Shown: piece after piece, positions 8,656 through 16,837 of the stretch
Layout of the letters: each line of letters begins with the position of its first letter
Numbering within the stretch: position 1 is the first letter of the stretch
Assembly: GCA_910585945.1 (NCBI GenBank)
Contig: CAJUHZ010000009.1
Coordinates: 1-64,000 of the forward strand
Length of the DNA: 64,000 bases
DNA from: an uncultured Bilophila sp.
GTDB taxonomy: Bacteria; Desulfobacterota; Desulfovibrionia; Desulfovibrionales; Desulfovibrionaceae
Reading direction: 5' to 3'
The notes under the pieces: generated by a model
What the model was told of the DNA's origin: nothing
Seen by the model: the letters and a program-made list of their open reading frames with translations, nothing else
Databases searched by the model: none
Program-made: the position numbers and the translations under genes

Positions 8656-9452
8656 ATGGAGTGACGCAACACCTTCGGCGCATGACGACAGGGCTTGCGC
8701 TTCTCATGATCCTCACGGCGGCGCTGTATTTCGGAGGGCTTGTCCTCGCCGGCATCCTGCTTGTCGTCGCGCTCCTCGGGATCCACGAATTCTTTTCCCT
8801 CTTCGGAGAGGCCGGCGCGGGGCGCACGGAGCGCATTCTCGGCCTTGTCCTGACGGCCGGAATGATCATCCTGGCCTGGGCGCGCCCCGAAGCGGGCGTC
8901 CTGCCCGGCGCGGCCGCCTTTGTGATCCTCGCGCTGTTTTTTCTGGCGCGCTGGGCCGCGGATGAAAGCTACGCCTTCTCCTCCGTCGCGCTCGTGGCGG
9001 CCGGGCTGGCGTATGTGCCGCTGCTGCTGATCCCGGCGCTGTCGTTCAGCCTGCATGAGCAGATCCTGATTGTCTGCGTGCCGATCTTCACGGACTCGGC
9101 GGCCTATTTTTGCGGAGTGCGCTTCGGCAGGCACAAAATCTGGCCCAAGGTCAGCCCGAAAAAAAGCGTGGAAGGCAGTCTCGGCGGACTGGCGGCCAGC
9201 GTTGCGGTCTGCGTGACTCTCGGCCTCTGGCTTGGCCAGGCCGGAGCGGCGGCATTCGTCGGCCTGGGGCTGGCGCTGGGGATCATGGCGCAACTCGGAG
9301 ACTTCTTTGAATCGGCCCTGAAACGCGCCCATCATGTGAAAGATTCCGGAAACATCCTGCCGGGGCACGGCGGCGTGCTGGATCGCATCGACAGTCTGCT
9401 GTTTGTGATCCCCGCCTATCTGTTGTGCCGGGCGTTCTGCAACTTCTTCTAG
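8652..9452 (+). CDS. cdsA: Phosphatidate cytidylyltransferase
   Basis: Makes CDP-diacylglycerol from phosphatidate and CTP in the inner membrane. The 266-residue protein is mostly hydrophobic with about seven or eight membrane segments. The C-terminal CdsA signature is present: a stretch around SPKKSVEGSLGG, then GDFFESALKRAHHVKDSGN and LPGHGGVLDRIDSLL with the metal-binding acidic residues. Start and uppS stop share the sequence ATGA. Confidence 0.95.
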   Translation: MNGVTQHLRRMTTGLALLMILTAALYFGGLVLAGILLVVALLGIHEFFSLFGEAGAGRTERILGLVLTAGMIILAWARPEAGVLPGAAAFVILALFFLARWAADESYAFSSVALVAAGLAYVPLLLIPALSFSLHEQILIVCVPIFTDSAAYFCGVRFGRHKIWPKVSPKKSVEGSLGGLAASVAVCVTLGLWLGQAGAAAFVGLGLALGIMAQLGDFFESALKRAHHVKDSGNILPGHGGVLDRIDSLLFVIPAYLLCRAFCNFF

Positions 9453-9460
9453 GCGCGATC

Positions 9461-10684
9461 ATGCTCTACTCCATTTCATCCCTGCCGGGGCAGGACTGGG
9501 AGCGCACGTTCCCGCGCACGGTCTGCCTGCTCGGCAGCACAGGCTCCATCGGCCTCAACGCCTTGCGGGTCATCGCGGCGCACCCCGAACTTTTTTCCGT
9601 CGTCGCGCTGGCGGCCGGACGAAATGTGGAACGGCTGGCCGAGCAGGCTGAACGCTGGCGGCCAGCCTGGCTCGCCGTGCAGGACACGGCTTCGGCAACG
9701 GCCCTTGCGGAACGCCTCGCGCCTCTGGCGGGCTACCGGCCCGAAATTCTCGTCGGCCAGACAGGGTACGCCCGTCTTGCCGCCCTGCCGGAAGTTTCCA
9801 CCGTGCTTTCCGCCCAGGTGGGCGCGGCCGCATTGCGCGGCACCCTGGCCGCCGCGCAGGCCGGCAAGGTGATTTGCCTCGCCAACAAGGAATCCCTGGT
9901 ACTCGCCGGGCACCTTGTGCGCGACGCCTGCCGGAAATCGGGGGCTGTCGTCCTCCCTGTGGATTCCGAACACAATGCGCTCTTTCAGGCATTGCGCGGG
10001 CGCGATCCACAGACGGTGCGCACGCTCGTGCTGACGGCGTCCGGCGGGCCGTTTCGGGGAAAAAGCCGGGAGGAACTGCGCGCCGTCACCAGCGCCCAGG
10101 CGCTTCGCCACCCCAACTGGAACATGGGGGCGAAAATCACGGTGGATTCGGCCACCATGATGAACAAGGGGCTGGAAGTGATTGAAGCCTGGCACCTCTA
10201 CGGGGTGCCCGGCGAACGCATCACCGTGCTTGTGCACCCGCAATCCATTGTTCATTCTCTGGTGGAGTTTGAGGACGGCTCGCACATGGCTCACCTCGGC
10301 ACGCCGGACATGCGCGTTCCCATCGCCTATTGTCTGGCCTGGCCGCGCGCCCTGGATACGGGCGTCGCCCCGCTTCGGCTTGCCGATATCAAATCCTTGA
10401 CCTTTGAAGAACCTGACGTACAGTCCTTTCCGTGCCTGGATCTGGCGCGGCAGGTGCTGGCCGGTCAGACGCCGGGACAAGGGAGCGCGGCGGCTGTGGC
10501 GCTCAACGCCGCCAATGAAGTGGCCGTGGAGGCGTTTTTGCAGGGGCGCATCGGCTTCCTCGACATTCCGGATCGCATCGCCGCCGCCCTGGACGCCTGC
10601 TCCGCGCCGGACCCGGCCACGCTGGAAGACATTGAGGCTCTGGATCATGAAACCCGACGTTTCGTCGGCGCAACAATAGAGTGA
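9461..10684 (+). CDS. dxr: 1-deoxy-D-xylulose 5-phosphate reductoisomerase
   Basis: Second step of the methylerythritol phosphate route to isoprenoids, which feeds uppS two genes upstream. NADPH-binding LLGSTGSIGLNALRVI lies near the N-terminus. CLANKESLVLAG, PVDSEHNALFQ and NWNMGAKITVDSATMMNKGL form the substrate and metal site. The 407 residues are typical once started at 9461, nine bases after the cdsA stop; the longer frame from 9425 overlaps cdsA and is not needed. Confidence 0.97.
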   Translation: MLYSISSLPGQDWERTFPRTVCLLGSTGSIGLNALRVIAAHPELFSVVALAAGRNVERLAEQAERWRPAWLAVQDTASATALAERLAPLAGYRPEILVGQTGYARLAALPEVSTVLSAQVGAAALRGTLAAAQAGKVICLANKESLVLAGHLVRDACRKSGAVVLPVDSEHNALFQALRGRDPQTVRTLVLTASGGPFRGKSREELRAVTSAQALRHPNWNMGAKITVDSATMMNKGLEVIEAWHLYGVPGERITVLVHPQSIVHSLVEFEDGSHMAHLGTPDMRVPIAYCLAWPRALDTGVAPLRLADIKSLTFEEPDVQSFPCLDLARQVLAGQTPGQGSAAAVALNAANEVAVEAFLQGRIGFLDIPDRIAAALDACSAPDPATLEDIEALDHETRRFVGATIE

Positions 10685-10687
10685 CGC

Positions 10688-11836
10688 ATGGATGTTGTGC
10701 TTGCCGTCGTGTCCCACTGGAAAGAGGCGCTTGCTGTCGTCGTCGTCCTGGGGGGGCTTATCTTTTTCCATGAACTCGGGCATTTTCTCATGGCGCGGGT
10801 TCTCGGCATCGGGGTACGCGCGTTTTCGCTCGGGTTCGGCCCCAAACTTGCGGCCGTGCGGGGCGGAAAAACCGAATACCGCCTCTCGCTCGTGCCGCTT
10901 GGCGGCTACGTTTCCCTTGCCGGCGAGGAAGAAGAGGAAAATGAAGAAGGGAAAGATCGGAGCGAACCCGAGAGCATAGCGCCGGAAAAAACGCCGGATC
11001 CCGTGGAGGCGGTGTTCACGCCCGAGGAAGAATTTTCGGGCCGTCCGGCGTGGCAGCGCCTGCTCGTGGTGCTGGCCGGGCCGGTAGCCAACTTCTTTCT
11101 GGCCTTTCTGCTCTACTGGGGCATCGCCTGGATGCAGGGGCAGGCATCATCCCTGCCGGAAATCGGCGGCGTGCAGGCCGAAAGCCCGGCGGCAACAGCC
11201 GGCCTGACCGCCGGCGATCGCATCGTGAGTATTGACGGCGCGGCGATCCGCGCCTGGGCGGACATTCCGGCCGCCGTGAACGCCGCCGGAGGCAAGGCGA
11301 TCACGATCGTGATCGCGCGTGACGGCGAAGAACGCGCCCTTGTCATGACGCCGCGGGCGCAAACTCTGGAAGGCGCGTCCGGCGAGGAAGTCCGGGTGTG
11401 GCTGATCGGCATCCAGAGCGCCACGGTCCGCCTTGGCCCCGTTGAAGCCGTTGCCGCCGGTCTGGAAAGAACCTGGGACATGATCGCCTTCACCTGCCGG
11501 AGCATTGTCATGCTGGTGCAGCGCACCGTCCCGCTCGACAATGTGGGCGGGCCGATCCGCATCGCCCAGATCATCGGGCAGAGCGTGCAGTCGGATCACG
11601 GCTTCTTCTCCGTGTTGCGTCTCGCCGCGCTGATCAGCGTGAACCTCGGCATTCTGAATCTGTTGCCGATCCCCGTGCTGGACGGCGGGCACATCGTCTT
11701 TTTCCTGGCGGAAATGCTCATCGGCAGACCGATCAGCCCCCGCGTGCGCGAGGTGTCCACGCGCGTCGGCATGGCGCTTCTGCTGGCCCTCATGGTATTC
11801 GCCACATGGAATGACATCACCCGGCTTTTGTCATGA
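10688..11836 (+). CDS. rseP: RseP-type site-2 membrane protease
   Basis: Intramembrane zinc metalloprotease of family M50 that cleaves anti-sigma factors and signal-peptide remnants. FFHELGHFLMAR near residue 20 supplies the HExxH ligands, and NLLPIPVLDGGH near 320 the third ligand. A PDZ domain lies around residues 155-235 (GGVQAESPAATAGLTAGDRI). Between the first transmembrane part and GRPAWQRLLVVLAGPVANFF is an unusual acidic stretch of about 40 residues (near 78-118). Three bases after dxr; its stop overlaps the tsaB start (ATGA). Confidence 0.95.
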   Translation: MDVVLAVVSHWKEALAVVVVLGGLIFFHELGHFLMARVLGIGVRAFSLGFGPKLAAVRGGKTEYRLSLVPLGGYVSLAGEEEEENEEGKDRSEPESIAPEKTPDPVEAVFTPEEEFSGRPAWQRLLVVLAGPVANFFLAFLLYWGIAWMQGQASSLPEIGGVQAESPAATAGLTAGDRIVSIDGAAIRAWADIPAAVNAAGGKAITIVIARDGEERALVMTPRAQTLEGASGEEVRVWLIGIQSATVRLGPVEAVAAGLERTWDMIAFTCRSIVMLVQRTVPLDNVGGPIRIAQIIGQSVQSDHGFFSVLRLAALISVNLGILNLLPIPVLDGGHIVFFLAEMLIGRPISPRVREVSTRVGMALLLALMVFATWNDITRLLS

Positions 11837-12609
11837 CAGACACAGTGCTTGTTCTCAATGCGGCGGAAGGACGCGTGCAAACGCTCCTGCTCCGGGAAGG
11901 AGACATTCTCTGCTTCCAGGACTGGAACGCGCCTTCCCGCGGAACCGAACTCCTGACGCCCCTGCTTGCGGACGCCTTTCAGCGATCCGGCGTCGCGCCG
12001 GGGGATATCACGCGCATCGCCTGTGTGGCCGGGCCGGGCAGTTTTACCGGCATCCGGCTGGCGCTGGCCACAGCGGCCGCCCTGCGGCGAGCCACCGGGG
12101 CCAGACTCGCCGCGATCAACGCGCTCCAGGTTCTGGCCGCCGGGCTTTCCCCCGCCCTTCTCGCGCGCGGGGGCATCCGCCGGATACGGGTTCTCACCCA
12201 TGCCCGGCGGGGGCTGACGCATGGTCAGGATTTCCTCCCGGCCGCCCCGCCCGAACCAATCGGAGAGCCGGCCATGCTGCAGATCGAGGGCGCGCTGAGC
12301 GATCCCGCGCCCGATCTGATCATCGGCAGCGGCGTCGCCCGCAATCTCGACTTCCTGAAAGAACACGCGCCGCAAGGGAGCCTGCTCCTGCCCGGCGTCT
12401 GCGATCAGCCCACGCCGGCCGCGCTTGCCGCCGTGGCCCTGGCCCTGCCCGAAACAGCGTGGCGCGATGAGGATATCGAACCCATGTACCTGCGCCCGTG
12501 CGACGCGGTGGATAACCTCTCCTCCATCGCCGCCAAACGTGGGGACGATCCCGCACAGGCGCACGCCGAACTGCGCCGGCTTCTGAACGTCTCCCCCGAA
12601 AGGCCGTAA
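11833..12609 (+). CDS. tsaB: tRNA N6-threonylcarbamoyladenosine synthesis protein TsaB
   Basis: Partner of TsaD/TsaE in t6A37 tRNA modification; an ASKHA-fold protein without its own catalysis. The N-terminal VLVLNAAEG corresponds to the usual ILAIDTA and VAGPGSFTGIRLALATA is the clearest family block near residue 70. The 258 residues are slightly longer than the 230 common in the family. It ends the uppS-to-tsaB run and is followed by repeat DNA. Confidence 0.9.
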   Translation: MTDTVLVLNAAEGRVQTLLLREGDILCFQDWNAPSRGTELLTPLLADAFQRSGVAPGDITRIACVAGPGSFTGIRLALATAAALRRATGARLAAINALQVLAAGLSPALLARGGIRRIRVLTHARRGLTHGQDFLPAAPPEPIGEPAMLQIEGALSDPAPDLIIGSGVARNLDFLKEHAPQGSLLLPGVCDQPTPAALAAVALALPETAWRDEDIEPMYLRPCDAVDNLSSIAAKRGDDPAQAHAELRRLLNVSPERP

Positions 12610-12765
12610 AAAAAGATTCCCCCGCTCTCCTCAGTTAAGGCCACGAAATGCCTTATGGCCGCCGGCAGGTGCGACGCCAAAAGCGATAGTGCGCGCAAAC
12701 GGAACCTGGTCCGCTTGCATCTGTGCACGACAGAACGGGAAGAGATCTGACTCTGGGATCTTGCC

Positions 12766-12937
12766 GGGTCAGCCCTCATCAACTCGCCTGCTGCAAAGCC
12801 GCCTTTTTACGTCCGGCGGCGTTGCAAGGCCAATATTGACTGTATATTCAATACAACTTCGTCCCGTTTTTGCCTTGTGTCTGGCTAACTGGAAAACAAT
12901 CAGCTTTTCGCGGACGGCGTTTTAATGAGGTCTGCCC
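12766..12937 (+). repeat. R1 repeat, full copy
   Basis: 172-bp element bounded by GGGTCAGCCCTCAT (12766-12779) and ATGAGGTCTGCCC (12925-12937), which are inverted repeats of each other. The interior includes the palindromic block TGTATATTCAATACA. The rest of the 12610-13071 gap holds no gene I can support; it turns AT-rich from about 12950 and leads into the methyltransferase. A second R1 copy in opposite orientation closes the island at 14636-14724. Confidence 0.8.
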
Positions 12938-13071
12938 ATAGAATGCCGAAAAACATTAGATCATGCGCATAAAAAAAATGGCCACAAATAATAGCATAAC
13001 TGTCAATTTATTATATTGTATATCTTGAAATCATTTTATATAGATAATATTACACTATACAGGAGAGCCTT

Positions 13072-14151
13072 ATGCATTTTGATCTGCTTAATTACCACAT
13101 TTATGAAGACAATCTACCATTGCCAGCTGGCGCTTCGTTCAAAAGTCAGTTATGCAGCCATGAATTTTGTTCGCGTCTCCACTCTTCCTTTCTCAATTCC
13201 CAAAAAGATTTTATTCAGGTCTATGGGAATGATTCATCAGAACACTGGGATAGAATGATCGTTGGTAACAAGCGAAGCGATATATTAAATCTTATGTTGG
13301 CAGAAAAATATAATAAAGCGCTTCGCTACACTCTTTCAAATCCCATTAGACACAATTTATGGTATGGATTTGATAATATTGCCAGACGCTTTTCTGCTGA
13401 TGTTTTAAATGTTGATTCTTATCACATATATGATGTTCTGAGGCGATTTTATGAGGCTATGGGAGGTCATACGCATCAGGAAGAAAAACGAAGACCCACG
13501 GCATATATAGATATAGATAGTCTTTTGAGAGATATTGAAGCGGCTTTGCGAATTACTCTCACTTTTCCTGCGCCATATGCAAAAATGATGGGATTGGTTG
13601 ACAGAAGGGGGATAATCAGAGAGCGAGCATTATGGGGATTGTATCTGGCTTGGCGAGCAAATCAGAATAGGGCAAAAACTATCCTTGAACTGGGTGGGGG
13701 CCTTGGCTATGCTGCCTTTTATTCATCAATCTTTGGAACTGCCAGTTATACAATTGTTGATCTGCCGCTTACTTTGGTTGCCAGTGGACATTTCTTGGCT
13801 TTAACAAAGGGTGAGGAGAATATAAATTTATACGGAACCCTTGATAATGAGCAGGATATAAGTTCTACCTCCCAAAAATTCAATCTACTTCCTCCCCATG
13901 CCTTTCCAGTCGGGAGCAAGTTTGACATTGTGGTTAATATGGATTCATTCCCTGAATTTGGAAAAGACATTGCTCAGGAGTACGTCAATAAAATAAAAAC
14001 CGTCACCCAAAAATTTCTGTCAATCAATCATGAAGGAGAATCCTACACAGTGCGCGAACTGTTTATAAATGATCCTGACCTTATCAATTATTCCAGATTT
14101 CCATTTTGGCTACGTAAAGGTTATGTGGAAGAAATGTTTGAATTCAGATAA
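13072..14151 (+). CDS. Putative sugar O-methyltransferase
   Basis: Predicted SAM-dependent methyltransferase, probably acting on a nucleotide-sugar or surface polysaccharide. The Rossmann SAM site is seen at residues 204-231 (ILELGGGLGYAAFY then YTIVDLP). The layout, a long helical N-terminal part of about 190 residues followed by the Rossmann domain, resembles the family annotated as putative sugar O-methyltransferase. AGGAGAG precedes the start by about five bases. It is much richer in A+T than all flanking genes, with TTA, ATA and AAT codons common, which indicates recent transfer. It is alone in an island closed by R1 repeats and a transposase remnant. Confidence 0.7.
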   Translation: MHFDLLNYHIYEDNLPLPAGASFKSQLCSHEFCSRLHSSFLNSQKDFIQVYGNDSSEHWDRMIVGNKRSDILNLMLAEKYNKALRYTLSNPIRHNLWYGFDNIARRFSADVLNVDSYHIYDVLRRFYEAMGGHTHQEEKRRPTAYIDIDSLLRDIEAALRITLTFPAPYAKMMGLVDRRGIIRERALWGLYLAWRANQNRAKTILELGGGLGYAAFYSSIFGTASYTIVDLPLTLVASGHFLALTKGEENINLYGTLDNEQDISSTSQKFNLLPPHAFPVGSKFDIVVNMDSFPEFGKDIAQEYVNKIKTVTQKFLSINHEGESYTVRELFINDPDLINYSRFPFWLRKGYVEEMFEFR

Positions 14152-14244
14152 ACCACATAAGTAAAATGGAAGTGTCTAGAAGACTGAGCCTATAACAAAG
14201 CACTTAATGCAGCCATCGACGATTTTCCACTACAGGATACACAT

Positions 14245-14547
14245 TCACAACTCATTTAAAAAATTAAGTAATAATAAACAAACCATGCTTAATTTGATAT
14301 AACGATGCCAGACTTTCCAACTCATGACCTTGTATTCGTCGAGTCCAACTTCCTGTTTGGCGTATTCGAAACAACTTTCGATGTTCCAGCGCTGATCTGC
14401 GGCAGATACAAGTTCATCCAGAGAAATATCTTTTGCTGCATGGTAAAAATAAAATGCCATATTCTTTGTATCTTTACTATTTTTTGAACCAAAAGGTATT
14501 GTGCCACACACTTTGATGCAGGTCAGCAAAGTCTCATTACGGCCCAT
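14245..14547 (-). pseudogene. IS701/IS4-like transposase remnant (C-terminal fragment)
   Basis: The 100-residue frame carries the C-terminal DDE-transposase block of the IS701-like group: ADQRWNIESCFEYAKQEVGL with the catalytic glutamate, then YKVMSWKVWHRYIKLSM. Complete transposases of this group are around 400 residues, so the N-terminal three quarters are missing, and the C-terminus is also cut short. AT-rich like the neighbouring methyltransferase. It marks the region as a former insertion site and cannot be active. Confidence 0.72.
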
Positions 14548-14576
14548 TCATACCAACACTGCCCTTTTTCTCCCGC

Positions 14577-14610
14577 CCCTGCCGATAATCTGTTCCATGT
14601 ATCGGCAGGG
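14577..14610. other. Perfect 11-bp stem-loop
   Basis: CCCTGCCGATA (14577-14587) pairs perfectly with TATCGGCAGGG (14600-14610) around a 12-base loop. It lies between the transposase remnant and the R1 core, near the 3' end of the urease-crcB operon on the minus strand. It could end transcription or be an IS end, but there is no clear T-tract. Confidence 0.5.
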
Positions 14611-14635
14611 AAATTTTCAACAGCAGTATCGACTC

Positions 14636-14724
14636 TGTATTGAATATACAGTCAATGTTGGCCCTGCAACGCCGCCGGACGCAAAAATGGCCTTGCACCA
14701 GGCGGATCAATGAGAGCTGGCCCC
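14636..14724 (-). repeat. R1 repeat, minus orientation, half conserved
   Basis: Reverse complement of this stretch matches the left half of the R1 copy at 12766: shared are the TGTATATTCAATACA palindrome, the GGCGTTGCA block and the end GGCCAGCTCTCATT. The distal half is diverged. Its terminal repeat overlaps the last codons and stop of the second crcB gene (14707-14709). Confidence 0.7.
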
Positions 14725-15264
14725 GGACACGGCGTAGCCGAAGCCGGCCGCAAGCACGCACACGACGGCGTTGAGTCCGATGTTCAGGCCGGCGGCCAGA
14801 GGATGCCCTGCCTGAAAAAGCGTGAGCGTATCCAGGGAAAAGGTGGAAAAGGTGGTGAAGCCGCCCAGAAACCCGGTCCCAAGCAGGCTGTACACCAGCG
14901 CATGCGGTGATCCGCTCCGTTTGATCGCCCCTTGCAGCAGCCCCATGAGAAAGCCGCCCAGGGTATTGATCAGCAGGATTCCGTAGGGAAAGCCGGCTCC
15001 GACGGCGCGGACCACCGCCGCATTCAGTTCAAAGCGGCACACCGCGCCAGCCGCGCCCCCAAAGAGGACGGCAAGGATTTCAAGCGTTTTCCCAATGCAA
15101 TTGGGTAAACGCTCGGCGGTCGCAAGAGCGGACGCCCGTGCCGAACAAGCGGGCAAACCGCGTTTTGCCGCGCCTGTCCCGCTCCGCGGGGAAGTGACGG
15201 CAACGCCGCGATTGAAAATGAACTTTTTCAATCGCAAAATGCTGTCGCTGATGCGTGACATCAT
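14707..15264 (-). CDS. crcB: CrcB/Fluc fluoride channel with repeat-encoded N-terminal insert
   Basis: Fluoride-specific channel of the Fluc family, which works as a dimer of four-helix subunits exporting F-. The channel domain starts near residue 61 (LEILAVLFGGAAGAVCRFEL) and contains the family motifs GTGFLGGFTTFSTFSLDT and LINTLGGFLMG. The ATG at 15264 has a perfect GGAGG four bases upstream, but codons 8-61 are read through an R4 repeat, giving about 54 extra Arg/Ala-rich residues before the first helix. No start codon with a ribosome site exists after the repeat. The stop codon lies in the terminal repeat of an R1 element. It is the last gene of the urease operon, 15 bases after the first crcB. 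Function may be impaired or the tail tolerated; this cannot be told from sequence. Confidence 0.85.
   Translation of the reverse strand: MMSRISDSILRLKKFIFNRGVAVTSPRSGTGAAKRGLPACSARASALATAERLPNCIGKTLEILAVLFGGAAGAVCRFELNAAVVRAVGAGFPYGILLINTLGGFLMGLLQGAIKRSGSPHALVYSLLGTGFLGGFTTFSTFSLDTLTLFQAGHPLAAGLNIGLNAVVCVLAAGFGYAVSGASSH
15084..15243 (+). repeat. R4 repeat, copy 1, inside crcB
   Basis: 160-bp element nearly identical to 41429-41586. It opens with the palindrome GCGTTT-CCCAAT/ATTGGG-AAACGC and closes with the hairpin GATTGAAAA/TTTTTCAATC just before AAAATGCT. It lies antisense within the 5' end of the second crcB gene and is open in that gene's frame. Confidence 0.88.
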
Positions 15265-15279
15265 GTTTCCTCCGCCGCA

Positions 15280-15654
15280 TCAAGCGACAATGGCATAGCC
15301 CGCAGCCACGGCGCTCAGACACAGAACCATGCTGAGCACGACATTGCACGCGCCTGCAAACCATTCGCCCGTGCGGAACAATTTGAAACTGTCCATGGAA
15401 AAGGTGGAAAACGTGGTCAACGCGCCAAGCAGGCCCTCGCCGATGAAGTCATGCCACGGCTGAGCCGGAATCAGCTTCAGCGTCAGGAGGCCCGCCAGCA
15501 CTCCCATGATGAAACACCCCAGCATATTGACCAGAAGCGTGCCGTAGGGAAAGCGCGTGCCAAACCGCGCCGCCACCCGGGCCGACAGCCAAAAACGCAG
15601 AAACGCGCCGGCAGCTCCGCCGCAAGCCACCCACCACAGTGCTGATGCGTCCAT
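15280..15654 (-). CDS. crcB: CrcB/Fluc fluoride channel
   Basis: 124-residue fluoride channel subunit of normal length. Four hydrophobic helices are evident, with GGAAGAFLRFWLS near the N-terminus, TLLVNMLGCFIMG carrying the pore-lining Asn, and LLGALTTFSTFSMD with the Phe/Ser/Thr fluoride track. The start at 15654 is ten bases after the urea channel stop. It pairs with the second crcB downstream; tandem Fluc genes usually encode subunits of opposite membrane orientation that form a heterodimer. Fluoride inhibits urease, which may explain its place at the end of this operon. Confidence 0.92.
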   Translation of the reverse strand: MDASALWWVACGGAAGAFLRFWLSARVAARFGTRFPYGTLLVNMLGCFIMGVLAGLLTLKLIPAQPWHDFIGEGLLGALTTFSTFSMDSFKLFRTGEWFAGACNVVLSMVLCLSAVAAGYAIVA

Positions 15655-15664
15655 AACTCTGACC

Positions 15665-16720
15665 TCAGGATGCGTGGTTACTCCCCTGACCACGGACGCC
15701 CGACACGCTCTTGTCCCGGATGCGTTCGGGCGGGAGGTCAAGGTTGGGGAGAAGGAAAATCCAGGCCGCAATGACAAAGGGGAAGGTCAACGTGGGGATG
15801 CCGTAGGTGTTCAGCACGACGTTGAGCGCGCCCTGCGCGATCACGGTGAAAATGGCGCCGAGAACGGCATAGCCGATCACCCGCCAATTGGGATGGTAAA
15901 AGGTGGTCCCAAGGCCGACGGCCGTGAGTACCGCGCTGAACTGGAACAGCCCCGCCAGGATGGAAGACGTCCCCGCTCCAAGCAAAAGCGCCGTGCCCAC
16001 GGCCAGCGCGGAGCCGAAAAAGGCGAACACAGCCGCCCACAGGGAAGCGACGGCCAGACCCGCCAGAAAGAGAAGCCCCGTAGCCACATTGTTGATGAGG
16101 AACACCTGGGAAATGCCGGTCAGGCAGGCCCGGAGAAACTGGAGCAGATCCAGCCCGTAGAGTTCCGAGGCCGGCGGCTGGATCGCAATTGTCGGATGCG
16201 GCAGACCCGTGATCCTGATATTGGCGAAGTTGTACGCCGCGAGCATGAGAAACCAGGTGGTGAACACAAAAGGCCCGGTCATGGCCGAAATTTTCCAGGT
16301 CCGCAACATGTGGGTGAACGCCATCATCAGAATCGTGGAAAAGACGGATCCGATCACGATGTAGGCCCACAGCAATGGCGTTGGAGCAAAAAAGGTGGGG
16401 AGGGCGCAACCCACAAGAACGCCGTTGTAGCCATGCAGACCCATGTTGATGTTTTCTCGCGGCGCGTTCAGACACCAGGCCGTGACCGTGCCGACGATAG
16501 TCCCGACGACGGCGCCCCAGGCCACCGCCGGCATCCCCGCGGCATGGGCTCCCCAGAAAACGCCGATAAAAAAAAGCAGCCCTGTCAGCGGGTTGTTCTG
16601 AAACATGACCTGCCCCGCGCCGCGCAGGCAAATATCAATGAAATGGAGCAGGCCGTTGCGGGCCGTGGCCGTGCTCCAGACATCCCGCGCGCCGGCGGGA
16701 TCGATTGAATGCGTGCCCAT
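15665..16720 (-). CDS. Urea channel/transporter (UT family)
   Basis: Trimeric urea channel of the family whose bacterial structure was solved for Desulfovibrio vulgaris dvUT. The 351-residue protein has about ten membrane segments in two homologous halves. The pseudo-symmetric selectivity elements are visible: NNPLTGLLFFIGVFWG in the first half and NNVATGLLFLAGLAVAS in the second. LHGYNGVLVGCALPTFF is also typical. It supplies urea to the urease encoded just upstream; 117 bases separate it from ureD. Confidence 0.95.
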   Translation of the reverse strand: MGTHSIDPAGARDVWSTATARNGLLHFIDICLRGAGQVMFQNNPLTGLLFFIGVFWGAHAAGMPAVAWGAVVGTIVGTVTAWCLNAPRENINMGLHGYNGVLVGCALPTFFAPTPLLWAYIVIGSVFSTILMMAFTHMLRTWKISAMTGPFVFTTWFLMLAAYNFANIRITGLPHPTIAIQPPASELYGLDLLQFLRACLTGISQVFLINNVATGLLFLAGLAVASLWAAVFAFFGSALAVGTALLLGAGTSSILAGLFQFSAVLTAVGLGTTFYHPNWRVIGYAVLGAIFTVIAQGALNVVLNTYGIPTLTFPFVIAAWIFLLPNLDLPPERIRDKSVSGVRGQGSNHAS

Positions 16721-16837
16721 ACTGCGTCCGTTCCGGTTCGCGGGCGCTCCCGCGAAGTTGAAGGTTGCGCCGAAAAGCAGGTTTTTTCGTGAACGAACCC
16801 GGCCTTGCCGCCGCGTCAGACTCCCGCCTGAAGACTT

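Noticed and set aside
12689..12925. Open frame through the R1 repeat, similar to one at 7426-7632
   Set aside because: Both frames read the same repeat and end with it, but begin in unrelated sequence without ribosome sites; the likeness reflects the repeat and not a protein.
14707..15264. Second crcB called as a pseudogene
   Set aside because: The frame is open from a perfect ribosome site through the inserted repeat to a complete channel domain, so inactivity is possible but not shown.
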